A stretch of DNA of 64,000 nt, taken from NCBI RefSeq assembly GCF_963678225.1, contig NZ_OY782764.1, forward strand, positions 1,109,001 to 1,173,000, given 5' to 3'. A program made the translations under genes and the position numbers. Positions 16,902-25,843 of this stretch are shown one piece after another. Numbering within the stretch: the first letter of the stretch is position 1; every line of letters begins with the position of its first letter. The notes beneath the pieces were generated by a model. That model was not told the DNA's origin, did not search any database, and saw only the letters and a program-made list of their open reading frames with translations. The stretch is from an uncultured Cohaesibacter sp. (GTDB taxonomy: Bacteria; Pseudomonadota; Alphaproteobacteria; Rhizobiales; Cohaesibacteraceae).

Positions 16902-17690
16902 ATGTCCGAATTTAACTTCAATGCGCCAGCGATGTTTGATCTGGGCGGGCGCGTGGCTCTGGTGACCGGGGCTGGCAGTGGCATTGGACAGCATATTGCC
17001 ATTGGTCTGGCCCAGTGTGGCGCGGATGTTGCGTGCCTTGACCGCCGTGAAGATGATGGTCTTGCCAAGACGGTCGATGCCATCACGGCCGTCGGCAAAA
17101 AGGCAATCGCCATCACCGCTGATGTGACCAACAAGGACTCCCTTGTCGAAGCGGTCGCAAAAACGGAAGCCGAGCTTGGAGATCTGGCCATCGCGGTCAA
17201 CTCCGCAGGCATCGCCAACGCCAATCCGGCAGAGGAAATGAGCGAAGAGCAGTTCCAGACCCTGATGGACATCAATCTCAAGGGGGTCTTCCTCTCCTGT
17301 CAGGCTGAAGCCAACGCAATGCTCAAGCATGGCAAGGGCGCCATCGTCAACATCGCCTCCATGTCTGGCGTAATCGTAAACCGCGGCCTGATGCAGGTGC
17401 ATTACAATTCCTCCAAGGCAGGCGTCATTCATCTGACCAAGAGCATGGCGATGGAATGGGTCGATGGGGGCCTGCGTGTAAACGCTATCAGTCCGGGTTA
17501 CACGGCAACGCCAATGAACACGCGCCCCGAAATGGTGCACCAGACCAAGGAATTTGAAGACCAGACGCCAATGCATCGTATGGCCAGCGTGGAAGAAATG
17601 GTGGGGCCGACCATCTTTCTTGCCAGTGATGCAGCCTCCTATTGCACAGGTGTGAACCTGCTGGTGGATGGTGGCTTCTGCTGCTGGTGA
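16902..17690 (+). CDS. Short-chain dehydrogenase/reductase, polyol dehydrogenase-like (SDR 2)
   Basis: A 262-residue classical SDR. It has TGAGSGIG (22-29), the LDRRE segment ending beta-2, VNSAG (99-103), catalytic Ser153 (NIASMSG) and Tyr168-x3-Lys172 (YNSSK). The C-terminus TGVNLLVDGGFCCW resembles arabinitol/mannitol/sorbose-type dehydrogenases, so oxidation of a sugar alcohol to a ketose is a reasonable inference. It is the last gene of the rightward operon, preceded by GGGAGAAAG and followed by a strong terminator. It is not a near-duplicate of SDR 1, so the two may act on different substrates or steps. Confidence 0.88.
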   Translation: MSEFNFNAPAMFDLGGRVALVTGAGSGIGQHIAIGLAQCGADVACLDRREDDGLAKTVDAITAVGKKAIAITADVTNKDSLVEAVAKTEAELGDLAIAVNSAGIANANPAEEMSEEQFQTLMDINLKGVFLSCQAEANAMLKHGKGAIVNIASMSGVIVNRGLMQVHYNSSKAGVIHLTKSMAMEWVDGGLRVNAISPGYTATPMNTRPEMVHQTKEFEDQTPMHRMASVEEMVGPTIFLASDAASYCTGVNLLVDGGFCCW

Positions 17691-17809
17691 GTGGTGAAAA
17701 ACGAGAATTCCGGAACGCTAAGTCCGGATGAGGATTGACTGGCACCTCCCTTGCAATCCTTTCTTGCCTAAGTACCTTCTCCTTCAGCAAGAATAGCTCC
17801 AGTCAATTC

Positions 17810-17841
17810 AAGTGCCTGCTTGCAAAAGCAGGCACTTTTTT
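17810..17841 (+). terminator. Strong terminator of the rightward operon
   Basis: A perfect 12-bp stem, AAGTGCCTGCTT (17810-17821) with AAGCAGGCACTT (17826-17837), around a GCAA tetraloop, followed by a T-run to 17841. It marks the right end of the catabolic island. Confidence 0.93.
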
Positions 17842-18154
17842 ATTGGATGCGGAGATGCCAGTCACACCGTACTGGCAAGCAGGAAAGGCCGCTTCATAGA
17901 ATAATTTTGCCACAGCGCCTGTCCAATATGGGGCTTGGGGTAGCCTGTTGCGTTGCATAATTGAACCTTAGCGAAATTTTTCTATTCTATCGCACAAGTT
18001 GGTACAGGATTTCTCGTAGTCCCTCATCGAATTACCTACATTGTGGTAAAGAGATTTAATGCTAGGGATGAACGATCCATACGCTTGCCCCGATCCCGAT
18101 AGGGGATCTTGCAAGGAAAGAGCGTGCATGACGTTCTAAATGCGAGGAACAAAA
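17842..18154. other. Intergenic region upstream of cysK
   Basis: About 310 bp, partly AT-rich (17940-18065), with no credible coding frame. It must hold the cysK promoter. A bulged inverted repeat CTTGCCCC ... GGGG ... GCAAG at about 18084-18115 lies in the presumed leader. I recognise no known riboswitch. Confidence 0.35.
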
Positions 18155-19129
18155 ATGGCCCACACTCCAAAAACCACTGAAGGCCGCGGCCGGATCTATG
18201 ATTCCATCATCGACACCATCGGCAACACACCGCTGGTGCGGTTCGACAAGATTGCTGCCAAGCATGGCGTCAAGGCAAACCTGATCGGCAAGCTAGAATT
18301 CTTCAACCCGCTTGCAAGCGTCAAGGATCGCATCGGCGTCAATATGATTGAAACCATGGAAGACGATGGCAAGATCGAACCGGGCAAAACCACCCTGATC
18401 GAGCCGACATCCGGCAACACCGGCATCGCGCTTGCTTTCACGGCAGCTGCCAAGGGATATCGCCTCATTCTGGTCATGCCGGAAACCATGTCCATCGAGC
18501 GCCGCAAGATGTTTGCCTATCTGGGTGCCGAACTGGAGCTGACCGAAGGCCCCAAAGGCATGAAGGGCGCTATTGCGCGCGCAGAAGAGCTGGTCAATGA
18601 AATTGACAATGCAGTGATTCCACAGCAGTTCCAGAATGCCGCCAACCCTGAAATTCATCGCAGCACCACCGCCGTTGAAATCTGGAATGACACCAACGGG
18701 GAAGTGGACGCTCTGATTTCCGGCGTTGGCACTGGCGGTACCATCACCGGCGTTGGCTCCGAGCTGAAGGCGCGCAAGGCTGATGTTAAGGTGGTCGCGG
18801 TTGAACCTTCAGACAGTCCGGTTCTGTCTGGTGGCAAACCGGGCCCACACAAGATTCAGGGCATTGGCGCGGGCTTTGTGCCTGACGTGCTGGATACCAG
18901 CCTCATTGACGAAATCATCAAGATTTCCAACGATGACGCATTCGCCTTCTCGCGTGAATTGGCGCGCACCGAGGGTGTGCCAGTCGGTATTTCGTCCGGG
19001 GCCGCCTTGGCTGCAGCCATTGAATTGGGCAAACGGGATGAATTTGCCGGTAAAAATATCGTCATCATCATTCCAAGCTTTGCCGAGCGTTATCTGTCCA
19101 CTGCCTTGTTTGATGGCATTGGAGAATAA
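18155..19129 (+). CDS. cysK: Cysteine synthase A (O-acetylserine sulfhydrylase)
   Basis: A 324-residue fold-type II PLP enzyme that makes cysteine from O-acetylserine and sulfide. The Schiff-base lysine is Lys57 in NPLASVKDRIG. PTSGNTGIAL is the substrate loop, GVGTGGTITG binds the cofactor phosphate, and GISSGAAL near the C-terminus contacts the pyridine nitrogen. MAHTPKTTEG at 18155 is chosen because GCGAGGA stands 6 bp upstream; an in-frame ATG at 18140 adds five residues without a site. It is a single-gene unit ended by a terminator. Confidence 0.95.
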   Translation: MAHTPKTTEGRGRIYDSIIDTIGNTPLVRFDKIAAKHGVKANLIGKLEFFNPLASVKDRIGVNMIETMEDDGKIEPGKTTLIEPTSGNTGIALAFTAAAKGYRLILVMPETMSIERRKMFAYLGAELELTEGPKGMKGAIARAEELVNEIDNAVIPQQFQNAANPEIHRSTTAVEIWNDTNGEVDALISGVGTGGTITGVGSELKARKADVKVVAVEPSDSPVLSGGKPGPHKIQGIGAGFVPDVLDTSLIDEIIKISNDDAFAFSRELARTEGVPVGISSGAALAAAIELGKRDEFAGKNIVIIIPSFAERYLSTALFDGIGE

Positions 19130-19176
19130 GAAAACCGGAAATTGTTCCTGTTCCGAAACATTTTCTGAGTGCATTG

Positions 19177-19213
19177 GCCGTGGTGGGATCATATTTCCCC
19201 ACCACGGCTTTTT
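19177..19213 (+). terminator. Terminator of cysK
   Basis: An 11-bp stem GCCGTGGTGGG (19177-19187) / CCCACCACGGC (19198-19208) with a 10-nt loop, followed by five T residues. Confidence 0.92.
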
Positions 19214-19394
19214 ACTATCTGTGATATGGTTCATGCATCTTTTTGAATCGCAATTGATTTGCATGAGGGACCGTGTGCTTCTGCTTCTTTTGTCCGTAGA
19301 GCGAGCACAATCCCTGCAATTGAAATGGAGATGGTGCTTCTGTCTGGAGCGACAGGAAAGCCGCCCATAAAGACCTGAACAGAATGGTGATGGA

Positions 19395-20135
19395 ATGACC
19401 CGATTTTCGAACTGTCTCGCCCTATCGCTGCTTGCTGCGTCTGCCGCAGCGCTGGCCGGACCGGCGATGGCAGGAGACGCAGCCGAATTTCGTTCCCATG
19501 GTTTCTCTGATGATGAGCGGGGCCGCTATTTTGCCTTTGAGGAATTTGGCGTGGAGAGTGGCCCCCACTATCCCTATTCCAATATCTATATCGTTGATCT
19601 GGCGACGGATAAGTGGGTGCCAGACACGCCGGTACGCGTGCGTTTGGAAGAAGAAGGCGAAACCCCCATCGTGGCTCGCGTCAAGGCATTTGAACAAGCC
19701 ACACCCATTATGCAGCAATATCAGATTTCCAATTCCGGTGTGGTCCTGGCCGCTTCGCCCATCAGTGAGGTGGGAGAAAAAGCCATCATGCGTTTCCAGA
19801 AGACATCGCAACCTCTGTTGAGCAACAGCGCGTCTCCCTACACCCTCGAGATCAACACCAAGGATGTACGGGATCTGAACGGGTGCGAAATGGGTGGCGG
19901 CACGGTAACCGGTTTTGCGCTGACCCTGACCACGCCCACAGGCGAGACCCGACAGCTGCATGACGAGACGTCGGCTCCACGCTCGCGCGGCTGTCCGCTC
20001 GACTATCACCTCTCGGCTGTCTTTGCGCCAACGCGGATGGAAGCGCAGACCCATGCGGTGGCGCTGGTGGGCGTCTTCAGTCAGACCGATGACGGGCAGG
20101 ATTTGCGCTATATCGCGGTGCCCTTCTCTTTTTGA
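19395..20135 (+). CDS. Predicted secreted protein, DUF2259 family
   Basis: A 246-residue protein with a signal peptide (about 1-26: MTRFSNCLALSLL ... GPAMA-GDAAEF), so it is probably periplasmic. RSHGFSDDERYFAFEEFG-type sequence, DLATDKWV and the C-terminal LRYIAVPFSF match the DUF2259 family of alphaproteobacteria; its function is unknown. Two cysteines (NGCEMG and RGCPLD) could form a disulfide. It precedes the MoeB/ThiF-like gene with 29 bp between them and may be co-transcribed with it. The start has GGTGATGGA immediately upstream, only a modest ribosome-binding site. Confidence 0.75.
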   Translation: MTRFSNCLALSLLAASAAALAGPAMAGDAAEFRSHGFSDDERGRYFAFEEFGVESGPHYPYSNIYIVDLATDKWVPDTPVRVRLEEEGETPIVARVKAFEQATPIMQQYQISNSGVVLAASPISEVGEKAIMRFQKTSQPLLSNSASPYTLEINTKDVRDLNGCEMGGGTVTGFALTLTTPTGETRQLHDETSAPRSRGCPLDYHLSAVFAPTRMEAQTHAVALVGVFSQTDDGQDLRYIAVPFSF

Positions 20136-20164
20136 TCTGTCCTCAGGGGAATGAAAGCCACGCC

Positions 20165-20914
20165 ATGCTGAGCAAAGACGAACTGGAACGCTACGCCCGA
20201 CACATTCTGCTAAGGGATGTGGGCGGTCCGGGCCAGCAAAAGCTGAAAGCAGCCAAGGTGCTAGTGGTCGGGGCTGGAGGGCTTGGCTCGCCTCTTCTGG
20301 CCTATCTGGCCGCGGCGGGGGTTGGAACTCTTGGCATCGTGGATGATGACACAGTAGCCCTCTCCAATCTGCAAAGGCAGATCATTCATGATAGTGAAGC
20401 GGTTGGCACGTTGAAGGTGGAGAGCGCAGAAACCAGCCTTGCGCGCATCAATCCTCATGTGGTGGTGCAGCCTCATGCCATGCGTCTTGATGCGGCAAAC
20501 GGCAAGACGCTGCTGCAGTCCTACGACCTGGTGGTCGATGGCACAGACAATTTTGACACACGCTATTTGGTGGCAGAACTATGTGAAGAGGCCTGCAAGC
20601 CTCTGATCACGGGTGCGGTGGGCATGTTTGATGGATCGATCACCACGCTGAAACCCTATGAGATGGATGCACAAGGCAGCCTCAACCCGCGTTATCAAGA
20701 TCTGTTCCCGAACCGGCCTGCGCCGGGCTCCATTCCCGCCTGTTCCGAAGCGGGCATTCTTGGCGCACTGACTGGCGTCATCGGCTCCATGATGGCGCTT
20801 GAGATCATCAAGGAGATTGTGGGCCTTGGGGAAGGGCTCGTTGGCCGCCTCATCCTGTATGATGCGCGGGCGAGCCGCTTTGAAACCATCCGCTATCGGC
20901 GCCGTAAGGAGTGA
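20165..20914 (+). CDS. MoeB/ThiF/HesA-family E1-like adenylyltransferase
   Basis: A 249-residue E1-like enzyme that adenylates the C-terminus of a ubiquitin-like sulfur carrier (MoaD or ThiS type). The N-terminus ELERYARHILLRDVG, GAGGLGSPLL (36-45), DDDTVALSNLQRQIIH (60-75) and the catalytic-cysteine region PACSEAGILG (Cys193) are present. The zinc CxxC pair of classical MoeB is absent: the equivalent site reads RYQDLFPN. It may be a rhizobial HesA-like branch. The start MLSKDELERY is chosen over an in-frame ATG at 20132 that overlaps the DUF2259 gene. No carrier gene is adjacent. Confidence 0.85.
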   Translation: MLSKDELERYARHILLRDVGGPGQQKLKAAKVLVVGAGGLGSPLLAYLAAAGVGTLGIVDDDTVALSNLQRQIIHDSEAVGTLKVESAETSLARINPHVVVQPHAMRLDAANGKTLLQSYDLVVDGTDNFDTRYLVAELCEEACKPLITGAVGMFDGSITTLKPYEMDAQGSLNPRYQDLFPNRPAPGSIPACSEAGILGALTGVIGSMMALEIIKEIVGLGEGLVGRLILYDARASRFETIRYRRRKE

Positions 20915-20927
20915 TAAGGCTTGGTCC

Positions 20928-21917
20928 TCACACCATGGATGGCAACACCCTGTCCGGTGGCCTGTGCCCATCAATGAAAGCCTTGATATTGATGATCACC
21001 TTTTCCCCCATATCCATGCGGCCCTCTTCGGTGGCCGAACCCATGTGAGGCATGAGCACCACGCGCTCCGATCTGGCCAGCTTTGGGTTGATCTTGGGCT
21101 CATTCTCGAACACATCAAGCCCGGCACCGGCGATGTCGCCATTCTCGATCAGGCGGGCCAGTGTCTGCTCGTCAATCACCTCGCCACGCGCCGTGTTGAC
21201 GATATAGGCGTCTTTGTTGACCAGCTTGAGTCGTCGGGCCGAGAGCAGATGATAGGTGGCTGGCGTATGGGGGCAGTGAATCGATATGACATCCATCCGC
21301 GCCAGCATCTGGTCAAGACTCTCCCAGTAGGTCGCTTCCAGTTCATATTCCACATCTTCTGAGAGGCGCCGCCGATTGTGATAATGGATCTGCATGCCGA
21401 AGGCCTTGGCCCGTCGCGCCACGGCCTGCCCGATGCGCCCCATGCCGATGATGCCCAGCCGCTTGCCCCAGACGCGCTTGCCCAACATCCAAGTGGGAGA
21501 CCAGCCCGGCCAGTCCTTATGTTCTTTCAAATAGAGCATGCCCTCCGCAAAGCGCCTTGGTACCGCCAGAATGAGCGACATGGCCATGTCGGCTGTGTCT
21601 TCGGTCAGAACGCCGGGCGTGTTGGTCACGGTGATGTTGCGGGCATTGGCTGACAGGACATCGATATTGTCGATACCATTGCCGAAATTGGCGATCAGCT
21701 TGAGATTTTCTCCCGCCTGCGAGAGAAGATGCGCGTCGATGCGGTCGGTAACCGTTGGCACAAGAATATCGGCATGTTTGACCGCCTCGACCAGTTGCGC
21801 CTGACTCATCGGCTTTTCATCTTCCTTCAGACGCGTATCAAACAATTCGCGCATCCGCGTTTCCACAGCAGCTGGGAGTTTGCGGGTAACGACCACAATC
21901 GGCTTTTGTCTCGCCAT
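20928..21917 (-). CDS. D-2-hydroxyacid dehydrogenase (glyoxylate/hydroxypyruvate reductase-like)
   Basis: A 329-residue NAD(P)-dependent dehydrogenase. It has the Rossmann motif GMGRIGQAVARRA (about 157-169), NTARGEVIDE with the catalytic Arg nearby, AGLDVFENEP with the catalytic Glu, and PHMGSATEEGR with the catalytic His. The pattern TNTPGVLTEDTADMAM resembles glyoxylate reductase (GyaR) proteins. It converges on the MoeB-like gene with a 13-bp gap. It probably reduces glyoxylate or hydroxypyruvate; exact specificity is uncertain. Confidence 0.9.
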   Translation of the reverse strand: MARQKPIVVVTRKLPAAVETRMRELFDTRLKEDEKPMSQAQLVEAVKHADILVPTVTDRIDAHLLSQAGENLKLIANFGNGIDNIDVLSANARNITVTNTPGVLTEDTADMAMSLILAVPRRFAEGMLYLKEHKDWPGWSPTWMLGKRVWGKRLGIIGMGRIGQAVARRAKAFGMQIHYHNRRRLSEDVEYELEATYWESLDQMLARMDVISIHCPHTPATYHLLSARRLKLVNKDAYIVNTARGEVIDEQTLARLIENGDIAGAGLDVFENEPKINPKLARSERVVLMPHMGSATEEGRMDMGEKVIINIKAFIDGHRPPDRVLPSMV

Positions 21918-22359
21918 AGGTTTGCCCTAATCCTGCCTCATAGCATCACCCGTTTCCAGCAGCGATATTGGCTAAAACACACAGAGAATTCGTTTTTCTG
22001 GCGTTTATCCTTTTCGCTTAAAGAAGCGTATTCAGGTGAATTTCTTCGATTTTCAGCATGCCAACAGCACGCCATTCCGCTTTGTGAAGTCAGGATAGGA
22101 TCAATTCAGAGTGAATTTGATATCCGTGTCTTCTCAAGGGGCCGTGATAACTTGCAAAAAATCGCAATAAATTCAATCGCAGGCACCCTTTGGAATGCTA
22201 TAGGGAATGCCCCTGTCATGACCAGTCATCCCATGGTTTGAGATGTGCCGGACTTATGCATGCAGGTCACTCAGGGTTAAAAGATTCTTTATCGCAGTGG
22301 TGTAGCTTCGACTCTGTCGAAATGAAGACCGCCAAGTAGGAAAGCAGCGCAGAGGCAAG
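21918..22359. other. Divergent intergenic region between the dehydrogenase and the SH3 protein
   Basis: About 440 bp holding the outward promoters of both flanking genes. It has a small perfect hairpin CGCTT-AAAG-AAGCG (22015-22028) and an AT-rich stretch at 22010-22180. I find no convincing gene or known RNA element. Confidence 0.35.
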
Positions 22360-22887
22360 ATGAAAAAGAGACCGTTCATTGCACAATGGATTGCGGCGAT
22401 ATGCTTGATCGCCATCGCTGACCTGCCAGCCCATGCTCAGGGCACCACCATAGGGCCGTCCGGGCTGAAGATTCCCAGGTTTGTCTCTCTCAAGTCTGAT
22501 CGCGTCAATGTACGGGGTGGTCCATCCACGGACCATAAGGTGAAATGGGTTTTCCGTCGCGCCGGCCTGCCGGTGGAAATCGTGCATGAGTTTGAAAACT
22601 GGCGCCAGATTCGCGATTCCGAAGGGGAAGAAGGCTGGGTCTACCATTCCCTTCTTTCCGGGCGACGCACAGCCCTTGTCAGCCCCTGGCAGACTGCAGG
22701 CACCTTGGTGGACCTGCTCAGAAACCCGACCGAAGATGCGCCGGTGACGGCCAAGGCTCAGGTTGGCGTGCAGGTGGATATCACAGAGTGTGAAAGAGGC
22801 TGGTGTGAAGTCGCCGTGCAGAGCTACAGCGGCTGGCTGAAGGCAAATCTCCTGTGGGGTGTCTATCCCAATGAAGAGATCAACTGA
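22360..22887 (+). CDS. Secreted bacterial SH3 domain protein
   Basis: A 175-residue protein with a signal peptide (about 1-27: MKKRPFIAQW ... PAHAQG). The first SH3b repeat is typical of the family: RFVSLKSDRVNVRGGPSTDHKVKWVF, EIVHEFENWRQIRDSEGEEGWVYHSLL. A second, degenerate copy follows (LLRNPTEDAP ... CERGWCEV ... GWLKANLLWG). Such proteins are thought to bind peptides or wall components in the periplasm; the exact role is unknown. AGAGGCAAG supports the start. Confidence 0.85.
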   Translation: MKKRPFIAQWIAAICLIAIADLPAHAQGTTIGPSGLKIPRFVSLKSDRVNVRGGPSTDHKVKWVFRRAGLPVEIVHEFENWRQIRDSEGEEGWVYHSLLSGRRTALVSPWQTAGTLVDLLRNPTEDAPVTAKAQVGVQVDITECERGWCEVAVQSYSGWLKANLLWGVYPNEEIN

Positions 22888-23000
22888 AGTCTCTCACGGG
22901 CGTCCATGGCGATCCTCAGGCATCTGCGCGTGACTAGGTGTCTGTCAGCTGATCGCCCGAAGGCATGCCGGCTTCCGGCCCGATGTCTTTCCAGTTAAAC

Positions 23001-23040
23001 AAAAGGCGCTCACCGATTGCTCGGGAGCGCCTTTTTATTT
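23001..23040. terminator. Bidirectional terminator between the SH3 gene and pnp
   Basis: AAAAGGCGCTC (23001-23011) pairs with GAGCGCCTTTT (23025-23035). T-rich tails occur on both strands (TTTTTATTT rightward, TTTTGTTT leftward), fitting the two convergent genes. Confidence 0.88.
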
Positions 23041-23059
23041 CATTCAGGAAGGGAAAGCC

Positions 23060-25189
23060 TTAGTCGGCTTTCTTTTCTTCCTGTTTGATTTCTTCGCCGG
23101 TTTCCTGATCAACCACTTTCATGGACAGGCGAACCTTGCCGCGATCATCAAAGCCGAGCAGCTTGACGAAGACGCTATCGCCTTCTTTCACAACGTCGGT
23201 CACCTTGTTGGTGCGCTGTGGGGTCAGCTGGGAGATATGAACCAGACCATCGCGTGCGCCGAAGAAGTTCACGAAAGCACCAAAGTCAACGGTTTTGACA
23301 ACCTTGCCTTTGTAGATAACGCCAACTTCAGGTTCAGCTGCAATGGAGTTGATCCAGTTGATCGCTGCGGTGATGGCTGCGCCGTCAGAAGAAGCAACCT
23401 TGATGGTGCCGTCGTCGCTGATGTCGACCTTGGCGCCGGTTTTTTCGACGATCTCACGGATGACCTTACCGCCAGAACCGATGACTTCACGGATCTTGTC
23501 GACAGGGATCTTCAGGGTTTCGATGCGTGGTGCGAATTCGCCAACTTCAGCGCGTGCTTCGCCCAGAGCCTTGCCCATTTCGCCCAGAATGTGCAGACGA
23601 CCACCTTTGGCCTGTTCCAGAGCAACCTTCATGATCTCTTCGGTGATACCGTCGATCTTGATGTCCATCTGCAGGGAGGTGATGCCTTCCGAGGTACCGG
23701 CAACCTTGAAGTCCATGTCGCCGAGGTGATCTTCGTCACCAAGGATGTCGGAGAGAACGGCAAACTCGTCGCCTTCCTTGATCAGGCCCATTGCGATACC
23801 GGCAACAGGAGCCTTCAGAGGAACACCAGCATCCATCAGCGCCAGAGAGGTGCCGCAAACGGTTGCCATGGAAGAGGAACCGTTGGATTCGGTGATGTCG
23901 GAAACAACACGCAGGGTGTATGGGAATTCATGATGGGCAGGCAGCATAGGATGCACTGCGCGCCATGCCAGCTTGCCATGACCGATTTCACGACGGCCTG
24001 GAGACCCGATGCGGCCAGCTTCACCAACAGAGAACGGAGGGAAGTTGTAATGCAGCAGGAAGGTTTCTTTGTAGGTGCCAGCCAGAGAATCGACGAACTG
24101 TTCGTCATCACCGGTGCCAAGGGTCGCAACCACCAGAGCCTGCGTTTCACCACGGGTGAACAGCGCAGAACCATGGGTACGAGGCAGCTTGCCAACTTCG
24201 GAAACGATCGGGCGAACGGTCTTCAGATCGCGACCATCGATACGACCACCGGTCTTGATGATCTGGCCACGAACGATCTTGGCTTCGGCCTTTTTGAACA
24301 GATCGCCAACGACAACAGCATCAGCTGCATTTTCGTCTTCCGGATTGCAAAGGGTTGCCATGACTTTTTCTTTTGCCGCATCAACAGCAGCATAGCGTTC
24401 AGTCTTGGCAGCAATCTTGAAAGCAGCCTGAAGGTCTTCACCAGCGATGTCTTCAACCTTGGCAGCCAGCTCGGAATAATCCGGCATGGAGAATTCGCGA
24501 GGCTCTTTGGCTGCTTTTTCAGCAAGGCGGATGATGGCGTCGATAACCGGCTGGAAGCCTGCATGACCGAACATCACGGCCTTCAGCATGGTTTCCTCAG
24601 ACAGGTTCTGAGCTTCGGATTCAACCATCAGAACGGCATCGTTGGTACCGGCAACAACCAGATCCAGCTTGGAATCTTCCATCGAGTCGATGGCCGGGTT
24701 GAGAACGAATTCGTCATTGATGAGACCAACACGGGCACCGCCGATCGGGCCCATGAAAGGAACACCGGAAAGGGTCAGCGCTGCGGAAGCGGCAACCATG
24801 GCCAGAATGTCCGGGTCATTGACCATGTCATGGCTGACAACGGTGATGATGACCTGGGTCTCGCATTTGTAACCATCAACGAACAGCGGACGGATCGGAC
24901 GGTCGATCAGACGAGAGGTGAGGGTTTCTTTTTCGCTTGGACGGCCTTCACGTTTGAAGTAGCCACCCGGAATTTTACCGGCAGCGTAGGTCTTTTCCTG
25001 ATAGTTGACGGTAAGCGGGAAGAAGTCGAGGCCCGGCTTAGGCTGTTTTGCAGACACAACGGTCGCAAGAACAGAGGTTTCGCCAAGGGAAGCCAGAACT
25101 GCGCCGTCAGCCTGACGCGCAATTTGACCGGTTTCCAGAACGAGCTTCTGCCCGCCCCAATCGATTTCTTCACGTTGAATATCGAACAT
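23060..25189 (-). CDS. pnp: Polyribonucleotide nucleotidyltransferase (PNPase)
   Basis: A 709-residue phosphorolytic 3'-5' exoribonuclease of the degradosome. Two RNase PH domains flank a helical linker. The second core shows [16 protein letters not shown] and [13 protein letters not shown], and phosphate-binding residues of the active centre are present. It is followed by a KH domain ([12 protein letters not shown], about 560-610) and an S1 domain ([19 protein letters not shown], about 625-690). The length is usual for the family. It follows rpsO, with a terminator and a long hairpin in between, as expected for a gene that controls its own mRNA. Confidence 0.98.
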   Translation of the reverse strand: MFDIQREEIDWGGQKLVLETGQIARQADGAVLASLGETSVLATVVSAKQPKPGLDFFPLTVNYQEKTYAAGKIPGGYFKREGRPSEKETLTSRLIDRPIRPLFVDGYKCETQVIITVVSHDMVNDPDILAMVAASAALTLSGVPFMGPIGGARVGLINDEFVLNPAIDSMEDSKLDLVVAGTNDAVLMVESEAQNLSEETMLKAVMFGHAGFQPVIDAIIRLAEKAAKEPREFSMPDYSELAAKVEDIAGEDLQAAFKIAAKTERYAAVDAAKEKVMATLCNPEDENAADAVVVGDLFKKAEAKIVRGQIIKTGGRIDGRDLKTVRPIVSEVGKLPRTHGSALFTRGETQALVVATLGTGDDEQFVDSLAGTYKETFLLHYNFPPFSVGEAGRIGSPGRREIGHGKLAWRAVHPMLPAHHEFPYTLRVVSDITESNGSSSMATVCGTSLALMDAGVPLKAPVAGIAMGLIKEGDEFAVLSDILGDEDHLGDMDFKVAGTSEGITSLQMDIKIDGITEEIMKVALEQAKGGRLHILGEMGKALGEARAEVGEFAPRIETLKIPVDKIREVIGSGGKVIREIVEKTGAKVDISDDGTIKVASSDGAAITAAINWINSIAAEPEVGVIYKGKVVKTVDFGAFVNFFGARDGLVHISQLTPQRTNKVTDVVKEGDSVFVKLLGFDDRGKVRLSMKVVDQETGEEIKQEEKKAD

Positions 25190-25522
25190 TCAAATGTCCT
25201 TTCCTGTATGCCCGGCATATCGGATATATGGGGCATCGATCTAACTCTATTTTGATCACGGGCAAGACAACGAGCGGCTTCAGCACTTGTGGCGCTTGGG
25301 CAAAGCGGCTGGCAATCCTGCCTGTGAACGATGGTGAATCAGAAAATCCGATTGCACCAATTTTTAAACCACTCCGGCAGGGTTATGCCAGAGCAACGGG
25401 AAGGTTTCCCTTTGGTATTTCGTTTATCGCTCAAGCGCACAACGAAAATGCGTACGATCTGGAAATAACGTCAATCCTTTGAAAAGTAGCATTATCGAAA
25501 GGATTGCGGATCGTACAATTTG
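25190..25522 (-). other. Structured rpsO-pnp spacer / pnp leader
   Basis: About 330 bp before pnp with no credible gene. The part next to rpsO holds two nested perfect inverted repeats: GATCGTAC (25509-25516) with GTACGATC (25452-25459), and inside them CAATCCTTT (25472-25480) with AAAGGATTG (25498-25506). Read on the minus strand, these form a long interrupted hairpin of about 65 nt. Position and shape resemble the RNase III-cut leader that mediates PNPase autoregulation in E. coli; this is by analogy only. Confidence 0.5.
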
Positions 25523-25553
25523 AAAACGCGGCGACCGGCAGGCCACCGCGTTT
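25523..25553 (-). terminator. Terminator (partial attenuator) after rpsO
   Basis: On the minus strand AAACGCGG-T-GGCC pairs with GGTC-G-CCGCGTTT around TGCC, 10 bp after the rpsO stop. The following U-run is short, so read-through into pnp is likely. Confidence 0.65.
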
Positions 25554-25562
25554 ATCAGAGAA

Positions 25563-25832
25563 TTAACGACGCAGTCCGAGGCGTTCGATCAGCGACTGGT
25601 AACGTGCCACGTCTTTTGCTTTGACATAGTCAAGCAGCTTACGACGCTGGGAAACCAGTTTCAGAAGGCCACGACGGGAGTGGTTGTCTTTCTTGTGAGA
25701 CTTGAAGTGCTCGGTCAAGTTGACGATCCGCTCGGTAAGAACAGCGACCTGTACCTCTGGGGAACCGGTATCGCCATCTTTGGTGGCATATTCCTTGATC
25801 AGCTCTTGCTTGCGTTCAGCAGTAATCGACAT
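25563..25832 (-). CDS. rpsO: 30S ribosomal protein S15
   Basis: An 89-residue ribosomal protein of the small-subunit central domain. The whole sequence fits S15: [50 protein letters not shown] and [14 protein letters not shown]. It lies 11 bp after truB in the nusA-infB cluster. Confidence 0.99.
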   Translation of the reverse strand: MSITAERKQELIKEYATKDGDTGSPEVQVAVLTERIVNLTEHFKSHKKDNHSRRGLLKLVSQRRKLLDYVKAKDVARYQSLIERLGLRR

Positions 25833-25843
25833 CGGTTTCTCCT

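Noticed and set aside
7846-17841. Firm assignment of the island to apiose catabolism
   Set aside because: The split transketolase and FGGY kinase fit, but the expected isomerase is absent and two SDRs are present; the substrate cannot be decided from sequence.
23237-25255. Long open frame of 672 codons on the plus strand opposite pnp
   Set aside because: It mirrors the reading frame of the well-supported pnp gene, has no recognisable domain and no ribosome site; it is a shadow of pnp codon bias.
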